From NCBI GenBank assembly GCA_035380245.1, contig DAOSXA010000001.1, forward strand, positions 936,716 to 1,000,715: DNA of 64,000 nt. The letters are read 5' to 3'. Every line of letters begins with the position of its first letter. Within the stretch, counting starts at the first letter, position 1. This document shows, in pieces, positions 1-8,973 of this stretch. Made by a program: the position numbers and the translations under genes. A model generated the notes under the pieces. The model was not told where the DNA came from. It ran no database searches and saw nothing but the letters and a program-made list of their open reading frames with translations. The DNA comes from Candidatus Zixiibacteriota bacterium (lineage in GTDB: Bacteria; Zixibacteria; MSB-5A5; GN15; FEB-12).

Positions 1-1008
1 GGCGGTGCGCTGGCGGTCGATCTCTGCCATAAGCACGAACATGCCGCGTTGGATTTCATGCGCTTCTTTTTTGATCATTACCGTGAAAAGCAATCCCCGC
101 TGGCTATCCTTTGGCCGTTCCGACCGGATTTTTACGCCAGGATGGGAGCGGGTGAGGGGCCCAGGACCGATTTTTTCAAAATTCACACAAAATCTCTCCC
201 TCATGGCTGCGGCAAAGAAAAGATTCGTTTCCTCAAAAAGGAAGACCTGCCGGCGCTGGTGGCGTTCTATAATCGCTATGCCGCCAAAACGCATGGTATG
301 ATTGAGGATGAACTGATGAATCGCGAGATAAGTTTCGAGCGTCAGAAATCGGATCGCTATATCGGTTATTTCGAAAACGGCGAGATGCAGGGCTATGCGA
401 TCTTCCGTTTCGTTAAGGACAATCCGAATAATCCTCTGGACAATCATATTCAGGTCAACGAGTGGCTTTACGACAGTCCGGCGGCGCTGGCCGGTTTAAC
501 GGCGTTTTTCCGCAGCCAGGAGGATCAGATCGGACATATTCTGCTGCCGACCCCGGATCGTGATTTTCACCTGATGCTCGATGATCCGCGCAACGACAGC
601 AACAATGTTCACCCTCAGGTTTATCAGGAATGTTGTATCTCGACGGTCGGTATCATGTACCGCGTGCTGGATACGGCCGGGATGTTCCAGGTGCTGGCAC
701 ATCGGAACTTCGGCGGCGAGACGCTTCGGGTACGGTTCAACGTCGCGGACAATTTCATCGAAACCAACAATCGACCGGTGACAATTCAGTTCAACAACGG
801 CACCCCCGAGGTAGTTGAAAATGTAGCCGAAGCGGAGGTGGAGCTGTCGATTAATATGCCGGAGTTCTCCTCGCTGATTATCGGCGCGGTGCGCTTAAAG
901 AAACTGGTGATGTACTCCCGGGCGACGGTGAGCGATCCCGCTCGACTGGATCAGCTTGACCGCCTGCTCGCGGCCGAAACCCGCCCGATCTGCCTGACCC
1001 AGTTCTGA
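1..1008 (+). CDS. Eis-like N-acetyltransferase, 5' end outside window
   Basis: The frame is open to the first base, so the N-terminus lies upstream; a TTG at 49 is internal. The visible part begins in the acetyl-CoA-binding half of a GNAT domain (LWPFRPDFYARMG, window codons 37-49). It continues through a second GNAT-like region and ends in an SCP2-like domain of about 100 residues ending at LTQF. This order (GNAT, GNAT, SCP2-like) is that of the Eis family, which acetylates amines such as lysine side chains or aminoglycosides. The substrate here is unknown. I estimate that 60-80 residues are missing. The stop codon touches the edge of a dispersed inverted-repeat element, so little else lies downstream. 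The family call is from sequence pattern only. Confidence 0.7.
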   Translation, partial: GGALAVDLCHKHEHAALDFMRFFFDHYREKQSPLAILWPFRPDFYARMGAGEGPRTDFFKIHTKSLPHGCGKEKIRFLKKEDLPALVAFYNRYAAKTHGMIEDELMNREISFERQKSDRYIGYFENGEMQGYAIFRFVKDNPNNPLDNHIQVNEWLYDSPAALAGLTAFFRSQEDQIGHILLPTPDRDFHLMLDDPRNDSNNVHPQVYQECCISTVGIMYRVLDTAGMFQVLAHRNFGGETLRVRFNVADNFIETNNRPVTIQFNNGTPEVVENVAEAEVELSINMPEFSSLIIGAVRLKKLVMYSRATVSDPARLDQLDRLLAAETRPICLTQF

Positions 1009-1162
1009 GGGAATTTTTGAAAAGTCATACGCGCGGATATTCAGTAAAACACATCCATAATGCGGGCGACGCAAGGCCGCCCGCTACGCGAGGTTAGGGT
1101 CTTTTAACGCGTAGCGGCGGGGCTTGTCTCCGCCGCAAAAGTGGTTTTCAACAATCCCTGAG
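1007..1162 (-). repeat. Dispersed inverted-repeat element, copy A
   Basis: Reverse-orientation copy of the window-wide element (see the copy at 62931). It starts inside the stop codon of the Eis-like gene and ends with CAACAATCCC. Both internal arms are well kept: the GCGGGCG.CGCCCGC arm at about 1063-1085 and the GCGGCGG.CCGCCGC arm at about 1115-1137. They are joined by TACGCG and CGCGTA. It may serve as a transcription stop or RNA-stabilising structure for the gene before it; this is inference. Confidence 0.8.
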
Positions 1163-1215
1163 AGGGGGGTAAGAAGCTCTGTCCTGTCACTCGGGTTGGA
1201 CCCTGTCATGTAAAA

Positions 1216-1332
1216 TATATATAAAGAATACTTTCTATTTTATATAATAATGTGAATTTATATAAAAATTTCATTGACTTTATATGATATTGACCGTTTT
1301 TTATATAAAAGATGATAATTATTTTATATGAT
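1216..1332. promoter_or_regulatory. AT-rich array of six TTTATATAAA-like sites upstream of fic
   Basis: Six imperfect copies of the palindrome TTTATATAAA lie between the repeat element and the Fic start codon, centred near 1220, 1243, 1261, 1283, 1304 and 1327. Copies at 1257 and 1300 are perfect; those at 1279 and 1323 read TTTATATGAT. The spacing of 18-23 bp puts the sites roughly two helical turns apart, on one face of the DNA. The surrounding DNA is far more AT-rich than the rest of the window. The likely role is a promoter with a cooperative operator, possibly bound by the winged-helix domain of the Fic protein itself. Confidence 0.5.
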
Positions 1333-1356
1333 TGATGGGAAAGAGATAAACACGAT

Positions 1357-2685
1357 ATGCTCAAGCTAGCTGGCTCAGACCAAACCTACTCCGCGGATGA
1401 GTTAGCAGGATTGCTGGCGCGAAGCACACCCGAGTGGCTTGAGTTGGCCGAACGTGTCAATTCTCCCAAGTATCTGTTTTGGGACAAGGCTCGTTATATG
1501 CCCAGACCGGAGGAACTGACAGACCGCGAGTTCTGGGCTTTCGTGACTTACCAGCGTCGCATGTCTCTGGGAAGATCTATGACCCCAATCCTTGACCGTC
1601 ACTCGATCCCGTTTTCGTGGCTTCGGCTGCCGCATTTCGATCGCTTCCTTCATGAGTGCGATACTTACCTCTCGGACAAGTCTTCCGTTACCCATCGGCG
1701 TTCTCGACAGACCAACAAGCAACTCATATTGAGTGGGTTGATTGAGGAAGCCATCGCAACCGCGCAACTCGAAGGAGCCAGCACTACTCGCAAGGTGGCT
1801 AAGCAGATGCTCCTGGAGGGCCGCCGTCCAACGACGGATTCGGAGAGAATGATTCTGAATTCCTACAACGCCATGGTCGACATCGAAGAGGAAACCAAGC
1901 TCACGACGATGACCGGAGAGCGGCTGCTTGCCTTGCACACCACCCTTACTAAAGGCACCATCAAAGACTCCGAGGTTGGCCGGTTACGGTTCGAAGACGA
2001 GCCGATAGTGGTGGTTGAGGGTAGTGGCGCTATCACTCATGTTCCTCCTCGGACTGACGTAGTAGCGCGCGAATTGCCGCGGTTGATCGATTTTGCCAAC
2101 GACAATATGCGTGAATCTGTCTTCCTGCATCCGGTCATCAAAGCGATCATGCTGCATTTCTGGCTGGCTTATCTGCATCCATTTACGGACGGTAATGGCC
2201 GCGCGGCCCGGGCTCTCATGTATTGGTATTTACTGCGCCATGGATATTGGACTTTCGCTTACATGCCGATGTCACTCATCATCAAGCGCGCTCCTGCCCA
2301 ATACCGCGAGGCGTTCGTGTTCACCGAACAAGACGGCAACGACCTCACCTACTTCATAGACTATTCCCTCAAGAAGATGGAACAAGCGCAGTCGGAGTTC
2401 GAGAAATACCGCGCCGACAAACAGAGTGAAGCTCCTGCCATTCAACCGGAGTTGGTGGAGCGATACGGCATGAATACGCGGCAGGCACAGTTGCTCCGGT
2501 ACTTACACAAAAGACCCGATGCATATACTACGATCAAGACGCACACGCGGCTTTATTCGGTCACCCGCCCGACGGCCCAGGCCGATCTCGAATCGCTGGA
2601 GAAACTCGGGTTTCTCTCCTCGCGCAAGGTCGGTAAATTCCGGCATTTTCTCCCAACCGAAAAGATAGCGGAACTTCTAAGCTGA
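1357..2685 (+). CDS. Fic-domain AMPylase (class II) with C-terminal winged helix
   Basis: The 442-residue protein carries the Fic signature HPFTDGNGR at 274-282, whose His is the catalytic base for transferring AMP (or another nucleotide moiety) to target hydroxyls. An N-terminal inhibitory motif of the [S/T]xxxE[G/N] type, TAQLEG, sits at 135-140, so the enzyme is probably autoinhibited in the class II manner. Residues about 365-440 look like a winged helix-turn-helix (TRPTAQADLESLEKLGFL), as in many stand-alone Fic proteins. The start is the ATG at 1357 just after the AT-rich operator-like array, which suggests autoregulation. The stop lies 2 bp from the stop of the convergent peptidase gene. 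Its target cannot be read from the sequence. Confidence 0.9.
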   Translation: MLKLAGSDQTYSADELAGLLARSTPEWLELAERVNSPKYLFWDKARYMPRPEELTDREFWAFVTYQRRMSLGRSMTPILDRHSIPFSWLRLPHFDRFLHECDTYLSDKSSVTHRRSRQTNKQLILSGLIEEAIATAQLEGASTTRKVAKQMLLEGRRPTTDSERMILNSYNAMVDIEEETKLTTMTGERLLALHTTLTKGTIKDSEVGRLRFEDEPIVVVEGSGAITHVPPRTDVVARELPRLIDFANDNMRESVFLHPVIKAIMLHFWLAYLHPFTDGNGRAARALMYWYLLRHGYWTFAYMPMSLIIKRAPAQYREAFVFTEQDGNDLTYFIDYSLKKMEQAQSEFEKYRADKQSEAPAIQPELVERYGMNTRQAQLLRYLHKRPDAYTTIKTHTRLYSVTRPTAQADLESLEKLGFLSSRKVGKFRHFLPTEKIAELLS

Positions 2686-2687
2686 GG

Positions 2688-3506
2688 CTAAGGCATCGAT
2701 GAGGTGAGGGTGGAATCGTGAGGAAGCGTGTCGTACCAGGTCAGCATGCGGTTGCGGGCTTCATCGAAAGTGAGTGAATTGCTCAGATACGACTCGAGTG
2801 TCAGTTGTTCCTGTGCGAAGAGATAATTGGCCATGAGGCCGTAGAGAAAATACTCACGGGTGCGGCTGTCTTTGGGAACGTTCAACCATTGTCCGATACG
2901 ATCGCGGAGCTTCACCGAATCGGCCTCAAGTCTCGGACGTGCGGCAAAATACTCGCAATATCCCTCGGCCTTCCAGTGCGGGATCGACAACACCGCGGCG
3001 TAACCGAGTCGTTCCTGAAGGAGTCCGTGAATCAGCTCGTGTGTCACGCATTGAGCGATCTCACCGGTGATCGAGCTGTAGGCATAGCGGTCGGTCGGCC
3101 GTTCGCGACGTAACTCCAGACCGGGCAGAGAGATGTAACTGTTGTCGAAAATACTCAGGTTGAAGCCGGGGACGGCATCCGGAACCAGAGCCAGGCGGGC
3201 GAACAGGTTGTAGTTGTCCTGCTCGCTGAAGAGGTAGACATCGGGTAAATGGCTGGAATCGTAAACCGGCACATGTTCATAGCGGGAGGTGATGTCGGCC
3301 AGAATAGCGGGCCAGTCGCCGTCGAAATCGAAATCGGCGTGAAAGGTGATATTGCCGAGTCGTTGTGTATGCGAGAACCAGACCGACGGCCAGGCGAGGG
3401 CGGCAAGCAGGAGGCAGACCGCCGCGACGGTGAATACGATCAGCCGCAGGAGCCATTTTATCATTTTCCGCGATGAAGACCGGCGTCTTTGTGCCGCAGG
3501 ATGCAA
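2688..3506 (-). CDS. Membrane-anchored gluzincin-like metallopeptidase
   Basis: A short basic N-terminus is followed by one membrane segment (about 16-42) and an extracytoplasmic domain. HELIHG and, 20-odd residues later, WKAEGYCEY give a HExxH plus downstream Glu arrangement typical of gluzincin zinc peptidases, so a secreted-side zinc peptidase fixed to the inner membrane is likely. The substrate is unknown. I chose the TTG at 3506 because a strong GGAGGTG ribosome site lies 4 bases upstream. An ATG at 3464 would remove the basic leader but has a weaker site. It is convergent with fic with a 2-bp gap. No close family is recognised. Confidence 0.6.
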   Translation of the reverse strand: MHPAAQRRRSSSRKMIKWLLRLIVFTVAAVCLLLAALAWPSVWFSHTQRLGNITFHADFDFDGDWPAILADITSRYEHVPVYDSSHLPDVYLFSEQDNYNLFARLALVPDAVPGFNLSIFDNSYISLPGLELRRERPTDRYAYSSITGEIAQCVTHELIHGLLQERLGYAAVLSIPHWKAEGYCEYFAARPRLEADSVKLRDRIGQWLNVPKDSRTREYFLYGLMANYLFAQEQLTLESYLSNSLTFDEARNRMLTWYDTLPHDSTLTSSMP

Positions 3507-3748
3507 TTAACACCTCCGAGTAGATACAATCTGTCTACGTATCAACAACGGCGCAGTTCCGAAACTGTTAATCAGACTTTGACAAAATCATCAAACAATT
3601 TACATTGTTAATACACAAGAGTGCAACCAGCACGTCTTAAAGGAAGCGGGTGGTCGGGGAAAATCCCTGATGGAATTGCAGCGGGAGCTCTGCACTGTTT
3701 GAATAGTCGCACTCAGTAGTCCCTTATATATTTGGGAGGTTCGCGTAA

Positions 3749-6700
3749 ATGAGACCTGCGAATGTAGTCACTGGAGTACAGCGACGGATATGTTCGGCGT
3801 CGATTATTGTCCTGGCGTTGATAATACTTTCCGTTCAGATACACGGTGCTCCTGCTGGCAATGTCCGCTTCGCACCGGGGCGAGTTATAATTAAGTACGC
3901 TGAGGAATTCTCGCCGAATCTAAAAACCGGCGTTGTCGGTGGTCTGGCAACATCGGGAATAGCCTCGGTCGACCAGCTCCACCGGCGATTCGGTGTTACA
4001 CAACAACGATCTCTGCTTCACGAAACAACCGGTTATCCTGTTGGAATGAACGGACTCGACAGGCTCTGTATTCTCGAGTGCTCTGCCTCGGTCAATCTTG
4101 ATTCCGTAGTTGCAGCCTATGCTTCGTTGCCGGAAATTGCCTGGGCCGAAAAGGACTATCTGATGGAGTTGTTCGAAGTCCCGAACGACAGTCTTTTCGC
4201 ATACCAATGGTCACTTAACAATACCGGGCAGGAATATCCGGGAGTAGTCCGCCGCGATGGGAACTATAACGATACCCAGGAAATTACAACCGGCAGCGTC
4301 GATGCTGATATCGATGCCTTGGAGGTATTTGTTGCGGATCGGCAGACATCCTCTCCTCTGATCGGCATAATCGATGCCGGAATAGATCTCGACCACGAGG
4401 ATCTGGTGGGACAGATTTGGGTCAATCCCGGAGAAGACCTTAATGGTAACGGAATAATCGAGTCGAGTGAAATTGACGGCATCGACAACGACGCCGATGG
4501 TTATATCGATGATTTCTACGGATGGGATTTCAGCGGCGATGTAGAACCGGAAATTGTAAACCAGGCCGGGATTGTCTATTTCCCCGACAATGATCCCACT
4601 GATTATCACGGCCATGGGACACACGTAACCGGCATTGCGGCCGCAGCGTCCGGGAATGGAATCGGCATCGCAGGGATTGCCTCGTCGTCCAGGGTTATGG
4701 CCCTGAAGGTGTTTCCTTACGCCTTTACTTCGGTTTGTGTCGAGGCGATTGTTTATGCTGCCGATCACGGCTGCGATGTGATCAACCTTAGCTGGGGAAG
4801 CAATTTCCCCTCCGTAGCGCTCAAAGAAGCACTCGATTATGCCGTTTCGCGCGGCACCCTGCCGGTAGCGGCTTCCGGTAATGCCGGTCATCTCGAGAAC
4901 TTTCACAGCTATCCGGCGGCTTACGACAACACTCTTGCTGTCGGCGCCTCCAACAGTCTCGACGAAGTGACTTATTTCTCATCATACGGTGACCATATCG
5001 ATGTAGTCGCTCCCGGCCGGGATATTTTATCGCTCCGAGCCGACAGTCTTGATCCTTATGAGCTTGAACCGTGGGTACATATCGTGGCCGAGCGGTATTA
5101 CCTGATGGACGGCACGAGTATGGCTGCTCCGTGTGTCACCGGACTGGCGGCATATCTTCGTGCCCTAGCGCCGCAACTTGGGGTTGACAGCCTTCGACGC
5201 CTGATTGAATTGTCGGCCGATGATATCGTTTATCCATACGGCGGTGATAGCCTCTATGCACCCGGCAAGGATGTTTACAGTGGTTACGGGCGGGTAAATT
5301 TGAATCGTGCACTGGGTTTGGTAAGCGGACGATTGGTCGATATTGTCAAACCAGCCGTCAATCAGCCGGTTTCGGGAAAGGTGATCGTGACCGGTACCGC
5401 CTTGGGAGAAGCGGATGAGTTTTTCGTTCTCGAATACGGTGTCGGTTATGAACCGCAGTCATGGATCGAGATCGCCGGCGGACCTGCCGTTGTGTACAAC
5501 GATACGCTGGGGGTGTGGAATAGTTCGGGTTTGGTTGGACGGTACTGCCTGCGTTTGAGTATTGGCGACACTGATAAGATAATCGTACCGGTTGTGATTG
5601 ACAATGGTGTGCGGGTGGAGATCGACTCGCCCTCCGAGGGTGCTTCGCTTGCGGGGACGGTAGCAATATATGGTTCAACCGTACTGCCGAACTTCAAATC
5701 CTACCGTCTTGATTATTCCGGCAGTGTGTCTCCTTCCACCTTGACCGATATAACCGAGTCGACTCGGATGCGAGCCGATGAGTTGTTGGGAGAATGGCCG
5801 GTGTCGTTCCTTGAAACGGGTGAGTATGAAATTCATCTGACGGTTTTCCCCGATTCCGGTGAAGCGGTGAGTACGAGTGTTGCTGTTCATGTGGCAAGTT
5901 CGCTTCGTGATTTCTGGACTGTTTCACTGCCGTATGATGTTTTCTCACCGGCTGTTGGAGATATCGACGGTGACAGCCTCAATGAAATTGTTCTGGGCAT
6001 TACGCGAAGCGGGTCAGGCAACGGTGGCGGAGTGTGGGTTTTTGATCTGGAAGGACATCCCCACACACAGGGCTCCGTTTATTCTACCGTTTCCATGAAT
6101 GGCCCGCCGGCGTTGGGGAATCTTGACGATGACGGTGTCGATGATATCGTTATAACTTCGCCTGACAATATCTACTCGTATCTATCCGGCTCGTCGAACT
6201 GGTCCGCCAAGGCAACCAGTGCCTATGACCAGGTGTACGGTCTGCCACCCCTTATCTGTGATCTGGAGAATGACGGTAAGGCAGAAGTTTTATACCGCGC
6301 CGGAGACTGGTTGTATGGTTGTTATCGTGATGGTCTGGGTCTGGCTCCGGGATTTCAGATCAAGAGACTGAGCGGTGACCTGCGAACGCCGATGGTTCTT
6401 CAGGCCGATCTTGACGGTGATGGACCGCGTGAGATCATTACCGGTGGTGAGGGGCTTTTTGTTATGAATGAGGATTTCTCGTTGATTCGCGAGCCTGGTG
6501 ATCCCGGCTTCGGCATAATTCCGCATGGTATGGCAGCGGGAAATCTCGATAGTTTGCCCGGCCAGGAACTGGTGGTTATCGGTGAAACCGATCATTTGGA
6601 GCCATATACCATCAATGTGCTCAGGCTGAGCGGAGATCAACTGAACGGTTTCCCAATCGTGCTGGAGGACCTGGTCCCGCACCTCTGGCTGGCGAAACAG

Positions 6701-8887
6701 CCGGCGCTCGGTGATTTGGACGGCGATGGCTCTCTCGAAATAGTCGTTTCGTTTTTCACCGCTGGTGAGGCGCGGCTGTATGCCTGGCATAACGACGGTA
6801 CGCCGCTGGGATCTATCGGTGCCGAAGGCCTGCTCGTACGCAGCGGTTGTTCGGGAGCGTCGGATAAACTGGCACACTTAATCGAGCAGGGATTGGGAGA
6901 CGATATCGAGAAAGTCAGTCGTTCTCTGGAGCTAATGAGTGTTAATCAACAGACGGCGCTGCTCTCGGCAACGGGCGAATCGGACTATTCTGATCCGGTT
7001 CTGGGTAGTGGGCCGGATGTATTCGGAAATCCGATCCTGGCCGATATCAACGGTGATCATTATAATGACATCGTCCTGTTTGGCGGAACCTATCTGCATT
7101 CTGATTTCTGTCGTTTGTATGCCTTCGATTACGAGGGGCGTCCGATTGACGGTTTTCCGATTGTTATTTCACCTACATCGCGGCTGTTTGATATCGGTCC
7201 GAGTGATCCTTCGATCGGAGATATCGACCGCGATGGATTTCTTGATATCCTGACGCTGACGGACTATCCCGACGCTTGCCTCTCATTTTGGGAATTTCCG
7301 ATTCCTTTTGACTCGTCTTGTGCTCCCTGGCCTAAATACCTTCACGATAATTGGAACAGCGGGTTAAGTGGTTTTAAGCCGGACCCAAACAAGGTTATCA
7401 GTAGGGCGCCTCGAGATTTACGGGTGCAGCGGATGACCGATAGCAGTATCGTGCTGGCCTGGACACCTCAGGATTATAATAGATCAACCGGATACCGTCT
7501 TTATCGCACCGGCGATCTGTGTGTTTATCCACATCGGTACGACAGTGTTTCTATTGAAGCGAGCGATAGTTGCTACGATGATATCGATCCGGAACCGGGG
7601 GGATTCTATAGTTATGCGATATCGAATTTCGATTATTACGGCCAACAGAGCGATCTCTCGGACCCGGTTGCCGTCTGGTTCAAGCCGAATGAATCGATAC
7701 TCGGAGTGAATCCACCACCGTTGTTTCGCCTGGCGGCGGTCGAGCGGGATGCTGTTACTTTAAAATGGTTGTCGGTACCGAATGTTAACATTGCAGGCTA
7801 CAATATCTATCGTGCCGTAAGCAGATACGGAACACCCGAACTGATGAATGATGTATTGATCCCGCGTACCGACAGCGTTTTTTACGATGCTGCCCTTGTA
7901 GCCGGTGAGCGCTACCATTATACCATCGCCAGTGTCGATACTGCCGGTACGGAGAGCCTCCCATCGCTCGATATCGGTATCTGGTGCGGCCCTGATGACG
8001 GGCCGACCGACAATTTCGCTCCGGACATGTTTCAGGCTTGCAACGTGACTGATTCTTCGATCGTGGTATGTTGGGAGGCAAAACCGGCCTGGCAGAGCAG
8101 CGGCTATCATATCTATAGATCCGAGATAAAGGACTGTATTGGGAAGAAAATTCACAATTTCACGCGTCCCTTAACCGATAGCAGCTACGAAGACAGGACG
8201 GTCAAGGTGGGGCGTTTCTATTATTATTCGATTATTAACCTGGATACCCTGGGAGAAATGAGTGCTCCCAGCGTTCAGTCGGCTGTTTCGTTCGAACCGG
8301 GTGCACAGGAGATCCCCGGTATACCTCCGTATTCGTTCCGGATCGGATACATTGAAGAAAACAGCGTGACACTACGCTGGCAGCCGCGCCCGCCGTGGAA
8401 GAGTGTCGGATATAATATCTATCGCTCGTTCGGACCGGGGACTTCATCAATCAAAATCAACGATGAACTGATTCCACAGATAGACAGCAGCTATAAAGAC
8501 CGTGGACTCATTACCGGATTACGTTATTTCTATTATATTTGCAGCGTCGATTCTAATTTCGTTGAAGGAACACTCTCGACTGCAGTCGAGTACATGTACG
8601 GTCATCAAATGGACTACGAGCTTTGTCAAAGCTTCCCCAATCCTTTCAACGAGAACACATGGATATGTTTTGTGCTGCCCATTGCAACTCAAGTTAAGAT
8701 CGACATCTATGATTGTCTCGGGCGGCGAATAACTACAGTCGTCGATCAACCTTTCGATCCGGGGACTCACGGTGTTGTGTGGAACGGCCTGGATAATGCC
8801 GGTAGTGAGGTGGCAAGCGGTGTCTATTTCTATCGACTCACGGCAGGGGAGACGGTGTTGACGAAGAAAATGCTGCTGTTGCGGTAA
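3749..8887 (+). CDS. Giant secreted subtilase with FG-GAP/VCBS-like, Fn3-like and sorting domains
   Basis: The 1712-residue protein has a signal peptide (about 1-33) and an inhibitor-like propeptide. The S8 subtilisin domain has Asp209 (IDAGID), His289 (HGTHV), oxyanion Asn377 (ASGN) and Ser457 (GTSMAAP). An acidic insert at about 230-256 looks like a calcium site. Residues about 730-1200 hold FG-GAP/VCBS-type repeats (DIDGDS, NLDDDG, DLDGDG). At least four Fn3-like modules follow at about 1215-1610, and the FlgD-like sorting domain ends in SGVYFYRL and a basic tail. The expected role is a surface or secreted protease exported by a C-terminal-signal system. A GGGAGG ribosome site precedes the ATG. 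It is probably a single-gene transcript. Confidence 0.9.
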   Translation: MRPANVVTGVQRRICSASIIVLALIILSVQIHGAPAGNVRFAPGRVIIKYAEEFSPNLKTGVVGGLATSGIASVDQLHRRFGVTQQRSLLHETTGYPVGMNGLDRLCILECSASVNLDSVVAAYASLPEIAWAEKDYLMELFEVPNDSLFAYQWSLNNTGQEYPGVVRRDGNYNDTQEITTGSVDADIDALEVFVADRQTSSPLIGIIDAGIDLDHEDLVGQIWVNPGEDLNGNGIIESSEIDGIDNDADGYIDDFYGWDFSGDVEPEIVNQAGIVYFPDNDPTDYHGHGTHVTGIAAAASGNGIGIAGIASSSRVMALKVFPYAFTSVCVEAIVYAADHGCDVINLSWGSNFPSVALKEALDYAVSRGTLPVAASGNAGHLENFHSYPAAYDNTLAVGASNSLDEVTYFSSYGDHIDVVAPGRDILSLRADSLDPYELEPWVHIVAERYYLMDGTSMAAPCVTGLAAYLRALAPQLGVDSLRRLIELSADDIVYPYGGDSLYAPGKDVYSGYGRVNLNRALGLVSGRLVDIVKPAVNQPVSGKVIVTGTALGEADEFFVLEYGVGYEPQSWIEIAGGPAVVYNDTLGVWNSSGLVGRYCLRLSIGDTDKIIVPVVIDNGVRVEIDSPSEGASLAGTVAIYGSTVLPNFKSYRLDYSGSVSPSTLTDITESTRMRADELLGEWPVSFLETGEYEIHLTVFPDSGEAVSTSVAVHVASSLRDFWTVSLPYDVFSPAVGDIDGDSLNEIVLGITRSGSGNGGGVWVFDLEGHPHTQGSVYSTVSMNGPPALGNLDDDGVDDIVITSPDNIYSYLSGSSNWSAKATSAYDQVYGLPPLICDLENDGKAEVLYRAGDWLYGCYRDGLGLAPGFQIKRLSGDLRTPMVLQADLDGDGPREIITGGEGLFVMNEDFSLIREPGDPGFGIIPHGMAAGNLDSLPGQELVVIGETDHLEPYTINVLRLSGDQLNGFPIVLEDLVPHLWLAKQPALGDLDGDGSLEIVVSFFTAGEARLYAWHNDGTPLGSIGAEGLLVRSGCSGASDKLAHLIEQGLGDDIEKVSRSLELMSVNQQTALLSATGESDYSDPVLGSGPDVFGNPILADINGDHYNDIVLFGGTYLHSDFCRLYAFDYEGRPIDGFPIVISPTSRLFDIGPSDPSIGDIDRDGFLDILTLTDYPDACLSFWEFPIPFDSSCAPWPKYLHDNWNSGLSGFKPDPNKVISRAPRDLRVQRMTDSSIVLAWTPQDYNRSTGYRLYRTGDLCVYPHRYDSVSIEASDSCYDDIDPEPGGFYSYAISNFDYYGQQSDLSDPVAVWFKPNESILGVNPPPLFRLAAVERDAVTLKWLSVPNVNIAGYNIYRAVSRYGTPELMNDVLIPRTDSVFYDAALVAGERYHYTIASVDTAGTESLPSLDIGIWCGPDDGPTDNFAPDMFQACNVTDSSIVVCWEAKPAWQSSGYHIYRSEIKDCIGKKIHNFTRPLTDSSYEDRTVKVGRFYYYSIINLDTLGEMSAPSVQSAVSFEPGAQEIPGIPPYSFRIGYIEENSVTLRWQPRPPWKSVGYNIYRSFGPGTSSIKINDELIPQIDSSYKDRGLITGLRYFYYICSVDSNFVEGTLSTAVEYMYGHQMDYELCQSFPNPFNENTWICFVLPIATQVKIDIYDCLGRRITTVVDQPFDPGTHGVVWNGLDNAGSEVASGVYFYRLTAGETVLTKKMLLLR

Positions 8888-8973
8888 TATCTGTCAGTCA
8901 ACTTCCCCTTGATTTTCGCGGGAAAATCGGCGAATTTAGCGCAATTGCAAGAACCAATCAGAAAGGACACGTC

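Noticed and set aside
3590..3740. Possible riboswitch before the large subtilase gene
   Set aside because: There are small complementary stretches, but nothing matches a known aptamer pattern.
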